The position numbers were made by a program, and so were the translations under genes. The notes beneath the pieces were generated by a model, which saw nothing but the letters and a program-made list of their open reading frames with translations, did not search any database and had not been told where the DNA came from. From DATMBF01 sp035559595 (lineage in GTDB: Bacteria; Bacteroidota; Ignavibacteria; UBA10030), in NCBI GenBank assembly GCA_035559595.1, contig DATMBF010000028.1, positions 124,001 to 188,000 of the forward strand: DNA of 64,000 nt. Direction: 5' to 3'. Positions 56,871 through 64,000 of this stretch are shown one piece after another; the first letter of the stretch is position 1, and each line of letters opens with the position of its first letter.

Positions 56871-59429
56871 CTACAATTCTACCCGGACACCAAGATGTAC
56901 CCGCCGCGGGTCATAATATGCTCCAGGATCTCCCAGTTCTCCACCAATTCTCCCGCTCGAATCGATCCACCGAATATTCCGTCGGTTGAAAACGTTCCGC
57001 GCGTCCGCGTAGACGAGAATAACATAGCGATTTGATTCACCGAATTCAAATCGTCGTGAGAGTTTGATGTTGACAAAAACAACATCTTCCATACGTCGAT
57101 TGTTTGGGAGCAAAGACTTTGTAGAGTCCATCGGAACAAACCCGTCCCGCGTCGGATAATAGGTGTATGGCCGAGCAGAATTGTAAAGCACAACAAGATT
57201 TGCTTGAATATCTGCAGGCAACGTAAACTCTCCATCGGCTTTGATGGTGTGGCGTTGGTCCCAACTCAAAGGAAATGGTTTCACCACAAGGGGAAATCCC
57301 CACTGGGCGTAGTTGATCCTCTGATCGGCATACTCACTGATCCCTTCGGTAACCATGTAGCTGTAGGAAACGCTCCCCGCCAGCCGCTCATCACGCTCAC
57401 GACTCAATACTATTTCCAGGCCTGTGGCGTTGGCCTCAGCATTGTTGACAAACGATGCGTATCCATAGTCTCCAGCGAATTTGCTGTCTGCAGGGGCGAG
57501 AGTCTTCGAGTCGATTTGGTTCTTAAACGCTTTTCTGAAGTATGTGATCGAACCGACCAGATTCGGATTAATCCCATATTTGAATCCAGCCTCCCAGGCC
57601 ACGGTCCGTTCTGGCTCGAGATCAGGATTGCCGGCAAGCACACTCTTTGTTCCCTCACGTAGCTGGATTGGACTGATACCAGAATAGAGATAGTCGAACA
57701 ACGGAAACTGAAAGTAGTGCCCGAAATTCAGAAAGAAGAAGCTTGAAGGTCCTGCCGGCAGTGCGGCAGCCATGCGCGGGCTCAGTTGATGCTTAAACTT
57801 CGCTTTGGCTCGACCGACGATCCTCTGCTCATATTCGTTCTGGCGAACGGGAACGTATTCTACAATCGGCCGTTCCGCAGTCGGATCCAAGAAATCCCAT
57901 CGCAGGCCGAAACTCACGTTTGAGCCGTCACGCACAAGCTCGACTTTATCCTGCACATAAATGCTCCCCGAACGTGGTTGGTAGCCGTAATGATTGCTGT
58001 AGTTCAGCAGCGGCGCATCAAGAATTGGCTTCCCGAAGTATGTTGTCTGCGGCTCGTATTTCACCAGAGTGGAGGAAATGTCGTATTGATTGAGCTCAAA
58101 GCCCACTTTGAAGAGGTGCGAGCGAGCGATCAACGTTGTTGCATCAGCTTTCGCTGTATAGATGGACTGTTCTGCCCTTGCCCACCAGTTGCGCTGCCCG
58201 TTGACAATGTACCGAAGGAAGAAATCGTATTCATACGGTTGAAGGGATAATCCCGCAGCCGATCCTTCCCCAATACGATTGTTCAGATAGAAACGACTCA
58301 GGTGGATGGTGTAATACGTATTTTCGGAGACCGTTTGTGAAAAAACGGCTGCCAAGCGGTATGAATCTCGCGACCGCGCCGGAAGGCCATCCAGATTAAA
58401 GCGCCAGCTGAATTCGTAATCCCGCCAAGCTCTCAGCGAATAGATGCCTTGTATACCGAGTTTTGTTGTCGGACTGAACTGATATTCGACCTTCCCAAAA
58501 CCGGAATATTCTCGATGAATGGGGGAAGAAAAGAAATGATCAAAATCCTGCCACCAACGAGTGTCGCTCAATAAGACCGTATTTGCGGTGAAGTAGAAAA
58601 GGCGATCTGGAATCAACGGTCCACCCGCAGTCACTTCAGCTTCGGTCAATCTGTCCGTTTGCTTCATCCAACGGGTCGGCAGCCACGTGTCGCGACCAAC
58701 GCGAAGAGTGAGATCACTTTGGTTGCCACCGGCTTTTGTGATCACATTGACAACGCCGGAAAGAGCGTTGCCGTATTCGGCTTCGTATCCCCCGGTGTGG
58801 ATAGTCAAGCCGGAGATTGAGCTTCGAGGTAACGAGGCGCCAAGTCCTCCGCCAATCACATCCTGCACAGGGAGACCGTCCACAAGAAACGTTACCTCAT
58901 TAACTTTACCGCCACGAACGTTTCCCTCGATCGTCGTTCCCGGTTGAAGAGAAAGGACATCCTGGAACTTCGTCACGGGGAGTTTCTCAAGCTTGATTTC
59001 TCCGATGGTGAACGCTGTGGCAGCCTGATCTCGTTGAATGAGCGGCTTCTCCGCTCGCACCTCAACTGTTTCGAGCTCGATCGAGGTTTCTTCAAGCGCA
59101 ATATCAAGTCTGGTCCGCAAATCAGGCAGGACAGTAACTCTCCGCATGACCAATCGCTTGTAGCCGACGATTGTGTAACTCACATCATAGACTCCGGCGC
59201 GAACATTGGTGATCTGATAGAATCCTTCTGCATCGGTTGCGGCGCCAAAGTTCGTTCCGAGAACGACGACGTTAACCCCAATCAGGGGTTCATTCGTCTG
59301 TTTATCGACTATTTTCCCCTCGATAATACCCGTAATTCCAAAGAGAGGACGTCCAGAAGCTACGCACACACATGCGACAACGGCAAGCGACAGGCGAAAC
59401 AATCGTCGATAATGAGAATCTGCAATCAT
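56871..59429 (-). CDS. TonB-dependent receptor with carboxypeptidase-regulatory-like N-domain
   Basis: 852 residues. Signal peptide (SLAVVACVCVASGRP), CarboxypepD_reg-like domain (about 33-115: GIIEGKIVDKQTNEPLIGVNVVVLG), plug (about 130-240: KFQDVLSLQPGTTIEGNVRGG...TFLVDGLPVQDVIGGG) and a long barrel ending GVRVEL. Its plug type, with an RGGKVNEVTFLVDG motif, is that of SusC-like or TonB-dependent receptors with unknown ligands; no SusD partner lies beside it. A weak promoter-like element (TTG, 22 bases, TACCTTG) sits about 20-50 bases upstream. It precedes the GH57 gene by 43 bases; a glucan link is possible but not shown. Confidence 0.9.
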   Translation of the reverse strand: MIADSHYRRLFRLSLAVVACVCVASGRPLFGITGIIEGKIVDKQTNEPLIGVNVVVLGTNFGAATDAEGFYQITNVRAGVYDVSYTIVGYKRLVMRRVTVLPDLRTRLDIALEETSIELETVEVRAEKPLIQRDQAATAFTIGEIKLEKLPVTKFQDVLSLQPGTTIEGNVRGGKVNEVTFLVDGLPVQDVIGGGLGASLPRSSISGLTIHTGGYEAEYGNALSGVVNVITKAGGNQSDLTLRVGRDTWLPTRWMKQTDRLTEAEVTAGGPLIPDRLFYFTANTVLLSDTRWWQDFDHFFSSPIHREYSGFGKVEYQFSPTTKLGIQGIYSLRAWRDYEFSWRFNLDGLPARSRDSYRLAAVFSQTVSENTYYTIHLSRFYLNNRIGEGSAAGLSLQPYEYDFFLRYIVNGQRNWWARAEQSIYTAKADATTLIARSHLFKVGFELNQYDISSTLVKYEPQTTYFGKPILDAPLLNYSNHYGYQPRSGSIYVQDKVELVRDGSNVSFGLRWDFLDPTAERPIVEYVPVRQNEYEQRIVGRAKAKFKHQLSPRMAAALPAGPSSFFFLNFGHYFQFPLFDYLYSGISPIQLREGTKSVLAGNPDLEPERTVAWEAGFKYGINPNLVGSITYFRKAFKNQIDSKTLAPADSKFAGDYGYASFVNNAEANATGLEIVLSRERDERLAGSVSYSYMVTEGISEYADQRINYAQWGFPLVVKPFPLSWDQRHTIKADGEFTLPADIQANLVVLYNSARPYTYYPTRDGFVPMDSTKSLLPNNRRMEDVVFVNIKLSRRFEFGESNRYVILVYADARNVFNRRNIRWIDSSGRIGGELGDPGAYYDPRRVHLGVRVEL

Positions 59430-59499
59430 CGATGATTCGACAAGGTAGCGGAATATGTTGGAGAGTTTACAACGTGAGTTCTACAGAGAAGCACACAAG

Positions 59500-61041
59500 T
59501 CATTTCTCCGGCTTCATCTGCGGGAAGAAGATCACATCACGGATGGAATCGCGATTCGTCAGCAACATCGTCAGTCGGTCGATGCCGATTCCTAATCCTG
59601 CAGTCGGCGGCATTCCGTATTCGAGGGCACGAAGGAAGTCCTCATCCAGTACCTGAGCCTCTTCATCGCCGCGGACACGCAGTTTCATTTGCTCTTCGAA
59701 TCGATGACGCTGATCCAAAGGGTCATTGAGTTCCGTAAAGGCATTTGCAATCTCCTGGCCATTCACGAAGAGCTCAAATCGCTCCACCAGGTCGGGCTCG
59801 CTCCGATGTCGTTTCGCCAGCGGTGAAAGCTCAATCGGATAATCCATGATGAATGTTGGCTGAATCAGCTTCGGTTGGACAATCTCACTAAAGATCACAT
59901 CAATGATCGCACCGACGCCAAGGTTGGGCTCAAGCTCGATCTTCAGCCGTTTTGCAAAAGCACGAAGCTCTGATTCTGTTCGTCCGCGCAGATTCTCCCC
60001 CGACGCATCCTTGAGGGCATCAAACATCCGCACACGTTTCCACGGTCTCGTCCAGTTGATTTCATGCGATCCCGAGATCATTTTCAACGAGCCGTGAACC
60101 GCCAAGGCCACCTTCGTTAGCATTTCCTCGACAAGATCCATCATCCATTGGTAGTCTTTATAGGCGACGTACAGCTCCATCATCGTGAATTCGGGGTTGT
60201 GTGTACGATCCATCCCTTCGTTCCTGAAGTCCTTAGAAATCTCATACACACCATCATACCCGCCGACAATCAATCGCTTGAGATAGAGCTCATCCGCAAT
60301 TCTCAGATACAGGTCGATATCCAACGCATTGTGGTGAGTCTTAAATGGCTTCGCTGTTGCTCCACCGTAAAGCGGCTGAAGAACGGGAGTTTCGACTTCA
60401 AGATAGCCGCGGTCATCCAAGAATGTTCTCATCGTTCGAATGATTGTCGCACGTTTGACGAACACGTCGCGAACATCAGAATTCACGATGAGGTCGACAT
60501 ACCGTTGACGATACCGGAGTTCTTTATCAGAAAAAGGATCATAGACGACTTTGTTACCATGTTCATCGATCTTTTCTTTAACCACAGGAAGCGGGCGCAG
60601 GGACTTCGCCAGGAGACGAAACTCCTGAGCGTGCACCGACACCTCCCCCATTTTTGTTCGAAAGACATACCCCTTCACCCCGATAATATCACCGATGTCT
60701 AACAGCTTAAACGCATCGTATGCATTCCCCAGATCATCCTTTTTCAGGTAGATTTGAATCTTCCCGTGCGAATCCTGAATATGGCAAAATGAGGCCTTCC
60801 CCATTCGCCTGATCGACATAATCCGTCCGGCGACTGAGACGATTCGCTGTGGAGCATCATCCCTAAAGGATTCAACGATCTCCTTGGAAAAATCCGTTCG
60901 AGGAAACTCGTGCGGATACGGTTCGACGCCGAGCTTCTTGAGCTGCTCCAGTTCCTCGCGCCGACGAAGCATCAAGACGTTGAGGTCTTCGTGTAGCTCA
61001 GAATCCTGCTGTGCGACCGTATGTTCCTTTTCTTTGTTCAT
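59500..61041 (-). CDS. lysS: Lysyl-tRNA synthetase (class II)
   Basis: 513 residues. N-terminal OB-fold anticodon domain (about 60-165: VSVAGRIMSIRRMGKASFCHIQDSHGKIQIYLKK), class II motif 1, motif 2 (FRNEGMDRTHNPEFTMMELY) and motif 3 (GYGMPPTAGLGIGIDRLTML region, here LEYGMPPTAGLGIGIDRLTMLL). It ligates lysine to tRNA-Lys. The gene starts 21 bases after the pseudouridine synthase stop and is complete. Confidence 0.97.
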   Translation of the reverse strand: MNKEKEHTVAQQDSELHEDLNVLMLRRREELEQLKKLGVEPYPHEFPRTDFSKEIVESFRDDAPQRIVSVAGRIMSIRRMGKASFCHIQDSHGKIQIYLKKDDLGNAYDAFKLLDIGDIIGVKGYVFRTKMGEVSVHAQEFRLLAKSLRPLPVVKEKIDEHGNKVVYDPFSDKELRYRQRYVDLIVNSDVRDVFVKRATIIRTMRTFLDDRGYLEVETPVLQPLYGGATAKPFKTHHNALDIDLYLRIADELYLKRLIVGGYDGVYEISKDFRNEGMDRTHNPEFTMMELYVAYKDYQWMMDLVEEMLTKVALAVHGSLKMISGSHEINWTRPWKRVRMFDALKDASGENLRGRTESELRAFAKRLKIELEPNLGVGAIIDVIFSEIVQPKLIQPTFIMDYPIELSPLAKRHRSEPDLVERFELFVNGQEIANAFTELNDPLDQRHRFEEQMKLRVRGDEEAQVLDEDFLRALEYGMPPTAGLGIGIDRLTMLLTNRDSIRDVIFFPQMKPEK

Positions 61042-61062
61042 CTCAATGAAGAATCTCTCGTC

Positions 61063-61839
61063 TTACTGGGCGTTTTCCGAGTGTTTCAACTTTGACAGGG
61101 ACCTCAAGTGATCAATTTCCTTCAGCGTCAGCTTGCGCCACTCTCCGCGCTTCAACCCGCTTGTTGTCAGACCGGCAAACGCAATGCGCTCAAGTTGTTT
61201 TACTTCGTAACCTAGGGCTTCAAAGATACGACGGACCTCTCTGTTCCGGCCCTCGTGAAGCGCAACGAGCAACTTCCGCCGTTTCTCGCCGGGGATCACC
61301 TCAACCGCACGAACTCTAGCCACGCCATCTTCCAGGCGAACCCCTTTTTTCAACGCCGAAAGGTGTTCGTCCAATATCCCTCTTTCCAACACCACGCGAT
61401 AGACTTTCTCAATTTCAAATTTCGGATGTGTCAGGGCATGCGCCAATTCCCCATCGTTGGTTAACAACAGCGCGCCCGTTGTATTCCGATCGAGTCGACC
61501 AACGGGATAGATGCGCTCCTTCACACGCACATAATCCATCACCGTTGTTCGCCCCTTTTCATCCTTCAACGTGGTGATGCAATCTTTAGGTTTGTTAAAC
61601 AGAATGTAAAGCGATTTCTCCGCAAATCCGACCGGCTGGCCGCGTACAGTAACTCGATCTCTCGTTGGGTCAACCTTTGTGCCGAGTGCTTTAACGGGTC
61701 GGCCATTGACTTTGACAACTCCGGAGAGAATCAATTCGTCATTGTGGCGGCGGGAACCGATGCCGGCGAGGGCAAGAAACCTGTTTAACCGAACAGCTTT
61801 TTGATGAAGGTCTGAATCTTTTGTTTCCACACGTTCCAC
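61063..61839 (-). CDS. RsuA/RluB-family rRNA pseudouridine synthase
   Basis: 258 residues. An S4 RNA-binding domain (VRLNRFLALAGIGSRRHNDELILSG, about 17-60) is followed by the catalytic domain with the active Asp in PVGRLDRNTTGALLLTNDGELAH (about 117) and the RsuA-group motif VALHEGRNREVRRIFEALGYEV. The best match is RluB (23S rRNA), but RsuA or RluE cannot be excluded. The start read here is a GTG at 61839, which overlaps the scpB 3' end by 55 bases; a second in-frame GTG lies three codons on. Neither has a clear ribosome-binding site. Confidence 0.9.
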   Translation of the reverse strand: MERVETKDSDLHQKAVRLNRFLALAGIGSRRHNDELILSGVVKVNGRPVKALGTKVDPTRDRVTVRGQPVGFAEKSLYILFNKPKDCITTLKDEKGRTTVMDYVRVKERIYPVGRLDRNTTGALLLTNDGELAHALTHPKFEIEKVYRVVLERGILDEHLSALKKGVRLEDGVARVRAVEVIPGEKRRKLLVALHEGRNREVRRIFEALGYEVKQLERIAFAGLTTSGLKRGEWRKLTLKEIDHLRSLSKLKHSENAQ

Positions 61840-63080
61840 CGACTTGATACTTGTTTTGGTGATTCTGGCATGAACTCCTGCTCAGGTTCCTCTAACACTC
61901 TGACCGCCGGAGGGGGCGGTGTGGTTTTCTGCTGCTCAACCTTGTCGCTTTGCTGTGGTGATTCAATCTGCTGCGGTGGTACTTCAGCAGGTTTCGGGCC
62001 TTCAACAAGAGCTTGAAGTACCGCGGGTTGCGGCGTAAGCGCTTGCTCTGACTCTGGCTTTGGCCTTGGTTCTTGTCCTTCCACTGTAACGGCTGCGGAG
62101 GCAACCGCCGCTTGTTCTTGCCCAGAATCACGTAGATCGGGGGCTGCTCTCTCAACCGAATCCACTGGCATGCCTGAAGGAATTGTCTTTTCCTCAGCTT
62201 GCGGTTGCGTCACCGCTTGCTCCGGCTCTTGCTGTGACAAATCGAACTTCAACGGCTCTTGAGTGGGACTCTCCTCATGCTTGCGGACGTTGATCTGGCG
62301 AGAACGCTTTCGCGGGATAATCTGCACAGGATCGTCGAGTCCGGGTCTCTTTTTGGGAATGTGTGGCAAGCGCGACTTAAAGTCCTCTTCCTCCCTCTTC
62401 ATCTTGTCGAGTCCTGCCTGCGCTTCCAGCATTCGACGTTCCGTCTCGAACTGGCTTTCGCCAAGAATCTCCTCGATCTCCCGCGGTCGTGGCAAGTCGG
62501 TGACATCGTTTAGGCCAAAGTGTTTCAAGAACTCACGTGTCGTTCCATAGAGAAGCGGGCGACCGACGGTTTCTGCCCTTCCCACCACCGTCACCAACTC
62601 TTTCTCCAACAAGGTCTTCAACACGTAGTCACAATTGACTCCGCGGATGGACTCGATCTCAGGTTTTGATATCGGCTGTTTGTAAGCAACAATGGCGAGA
62701 GTTTCGAGTGACGATTGTGAGAGCTTTCGGCGCGATTGCTCGCGGTAGAGTTTCCCCATCCAACCGGCGTACTCTGTCAACGTTGCAAACTGGTACCCGC
62801 CGGCAATTTGAATGATGCGATAAGCTTTCCCTGCCGATTGATATTCTTTGTTTAACTCCGCGATAATTCTTTGAATCTCATCCTGCTCAATTGATCGCTG
62901 CTCACCTTCCAATCCATCATTGTCATAGATTGCTTTGATCTGCTTGATGGTCAACGGTTCGTCAGCGGCAAAGATGAGGCCTTCGATCAATGCTTTGACA
63001 CTCGAAGGAACAGTCAACACCTTCGGTGAGGGCGCTTGAGTGAGCGACTCTGTGACTGTGGTGATGTTGTGTTCTTCCAT
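61785..63080 (-). CDS. scpB: Segregation and condensation protein ScpB with a long disordered tail
   Basis: 431 residues, about twice the family length. Residues about 25-210 are the normal ScpB with tandem winged-helix domains (VKALIEGLIFAADEPLTIKQIK, SQSSLETLAIVAYKQPISKPEIESIRGVNCDYVLKTLLEK, RPLLYGTTREFLKHFGL). Residues about 210-431 are a charged linker and a Pro/Gln/Glu-rich low-complexity tail. ScpB works with ScpA and SMC in chromosome segregation. It lies three bases after scpA. The tail is probably disordered and may tether partners; I see no known motif in it. Confidence 0.93.
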   Translation of the reverse strand: MEEHNITTVTESLTQAPSPKVLTVPSSVKALIEGLIFAADEPLTIKQIKAIYDNDGLEGEQRSIEQDEIQRIIAELNKEYQSAGKAYRIIQIAGGYQFATLTEYAGWMGKLYREQSRRKLSQSSLETLAIVAYKQPISKPEIESIRGVNCDYVLKTLLEKELVTVVGRAETVGRPLLYGTTREFLKHFGLNDVTDLPRPREIEEILGESQFETERRMLEAQAGLDKMKREEEDFKSRLPHIPKKRPGLDDPVQIIPRKRSRQINVRKHEESPTQEPLKFDLSQQEPEQAVTQPQAEEKTIPSGMPVDSVERAAPDLRDSGQEQAAVASAAVTVEGQEPRPKPESEQALTPQPAVLQALVEGPKPAEVPPQQIESPQQSDKVEQQKTTPPPPAVRVLEEPEQEFMPESPKQVSSRWNVWKQKIQTFIKKLFG

Positions 63081-63083
63081 AGG

Positions 63084-63800
63084 TTAAGCGACTCTCCGCA
63101 TGATTGAGAGATCGACAAAGGGCTCAGGTTGCCGCACCACGACTTTCTTTGTGCGAATCAGTTCCAGCAAGGCCAGAAATGTTACGACGATGCGAATGCG
63201 TTCACCCATTCCTTCGACCAGTTCGTAGAACGTTGCCTCGGAGCGGCGAGAGAAGAAATCGAGGATGTATTCGATCTGCTCATCGATAGTCACAGCGACT
63301 CTTTGGATCTCATGCACGAACCGCTTCGGCATTCGCTCCACGGCAAACTTGAATGAGGCAATGAGATCGAAGAGCGAGACGTCGCGAAGAAGATTCTCGT
63401 CCTCTTCCTCTCCATGTTCTCGGGGATCTGCTTCACGATAGCCACGATAATAGACTTTGAACTGGTCATCTTCTTTTCTAGACATCTCGAGCGCGACTTC
63501 TTTGAACCTCTTGTACTCCACAAGCCTTCTCACGAGATCTGCCCGCGGGTCTTTCTCTTCCTCCTCGCCGGGCTCAGGGGGGAGAAGCATTTTTGCTTTG
63601 ATTTGCATGAGCTCAGCCGCCATGACGATGAACTCGCCTGCAATCTCCAGGTCCAACTCCTCCATGTAACGGAGAAATTCCATGAACTCCTTCGTGATTC
63701 GAGAGATGGGAATATTGTAAATATCCAGCTCATCCCTTTTGATAAAGAAGAGAAGGAGGTCGAGTGGACCTTCGAAGTCGTTGAGCTTTACCGTGTACAT
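63084..63800 (-). CDS. scpA: Segregation and condensation protein ScpA
   Basis: 238 residues. Kleisin N-terminal domain (VKLNDFEGPLDLLLFFIKRDELDIYNIPISRITKEFMEFL, about 4-43; membership helped by the EFIVMAAELMQIKAKMLLP motif), a charged linker (about 85-140) and a C-terminal winged-helix domain (VEGMGERIRIVVTFLALLELIRTKKVVV). ScpA bridges the SMC heads and binds the ScpB dimer. It precedes scpB by three bases; the intergenic gap to trpS is 67 bases with no clear promoter. Confidence 0.95.
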   Translation of the reverse strand: MYTVKLNDFEGPLDLLLFFIKRDELDIYNIPISRITKEFMEFLRYMEELDLEIAGEFIVMAAELMQIKAKMLLPPEPGEEEEKDPRADLVRRLVEYKRFKEVALEMSRKEDDQFKVYYRGYREADPREHGEEEDENLLRDVSLFDLIASFKFAVERMPKRFVHEIQRVAVTIDEQIEYILDFFSRRSEATFYELVEGMGERIRIVVTFLALLELIRTKKVVVRQPEPFVDLSIMRRVA

Positions 63801-63867
63801 TCCCTCAGCCTTTGCATCCCTCGAGGATATTCTTTTTTCATTGTTCGTTTTTCATTTTTCATTCCCA
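63801..63867. other. Short A/T-biased spacer between trpS and scpA
   Basis: On the minus strand AATGAAAAA-type units recur (three copies within about 30 bases), then GAATATCC. No terminator hairpin or TTG-N20 promoter is evident. The trpS 3' end itself shows ATGGGA repeats. Confidence 0.4.
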
Positions 63868-64000
63868 TCATCCCATTCCCATTGCAACGTGCACTTCTGC
63901 CATTGTCTGTTTCGCAACGGATCGTGCTGTCGACTCTCCGTGTGCGAGAATCTCCCTCACGTCTTTCAAATGCGATTCGTAATACGACCGCCTCTCACGA
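63868..64000 (-). CDS. trpS: Tryptophanyl-tRNA synthetase, C-terminal end (5' part outside window)
   Basis: The last 44 codons read RERRSYYESHLKDVREILAHG, then ESTARSVAKQTMAEVHVAMGMG and a TGA stop. The pattern (Y-x-x-x-L..V..IL..G...AR..A..T...V..AMG) matches the C-terminal helix of TrpRS closely. Only this end is in the window; the gene starts beyond position 64000. It is in the same orientation as scpA. Confidence 0.75.
   Translation of the reverse strand, partial: RERRSYYESHLKDVREILAHGESTARSVAKQTMAEVHVAMGMG

Overview
The window is a dense bacterial chromosome segment with no gene-free stretch above about 210 bases. It holds no rRNA or tRNA gene, insertion sequence or CRISPR array that I can recognise. 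Gene content points to the Bacteroidota/Ignavibacteria/Chlorobi (FCB) side of the tree: carboxypeptidase-regulatory-domain TonB receptors, PorV/PorQ-like and DUF4835 (PorD-like) proteins, HPr kinase beside Hpf and a Xer recombinase, and a futalosine menaquinone pathway. The promoters agree: eight intergenic sites share TTG, exactly 20 bases, then a match to the Bacteroidota -7 element TAnnTTTG. I cannot name a species.

Layout, mostly on the minus strand. (1) 1-4720: an ECF sigma factor, its zinc anti-sigma factor, a Spy/CpxP-like periplasmic protein, two membrane-fusion proteins and a MacB-type permease, probably one envelope-stress/efflux operon. (2) 4839-5951: mnmA. (3) 6024-14899: four exported proteins: a TPR-caspase-like protein, a small caspase-like protein with an EF-hand-type loop, a VWA-TPR-OmpA-SPOR protein and a TPR-CHAT protease. 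This is the most system-like uncharacterised block. (4) 15006-20720: a PLP decarboxylase, a lipoprotein, an HhH outer-membrane protein, a PorV/Q-like protein and, divergently, a DUF4835 protein. (5) 20724-25252: HEAT-cyclophilin fusion, two-subunit serine dehydratase, TatD. (6) 25330-28030: TonB receptor with a small lipoprotein.

(7) 28168-37777 is a menaquinone locus in two converging arms. The plus arm is ubiE/menG, mqnD and an amidohydrolase. The minus arm is a UbiA prenyltransferase, ubiX, ubiD, a fused mqnE-mqnA, a TIR-like gene and mqnC. No MqnB-like futalosine hydrolase is visible; the TIR-like gene sits where that step would be expected, which raises a testable replacement hypothesis.

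(8) 37868-43137: metG, holB and an Omp85 protein. (9) 43228-50548: DUF2795, M23 peptidase, hprK, hpf, xer recombinase, topA, smg, ybeY and an unknown gene, preceded by a roughly 140-base leader or small RNA with its own promoter and terminator. (10) 50758-59429: MBL hydrolase, gamma carbonic anhydrase, DUF3108, S41 protease, GH57 glucanotransferase-like enzyme, TonB receptor. (11) 59500-64000: lysS, pseudouridine synthase, scpB, scpA and the 3' end of trpS.

Several starts were corrected using ribosome-binding sites, promoters, signal peptides or overlaps (ubiA TTG, gamma carbonic anhydrase TTG, ybeY GTG, hpf, VWA gene and others). All functional calls rest on reading motifs and family resemblance; no database search was run.
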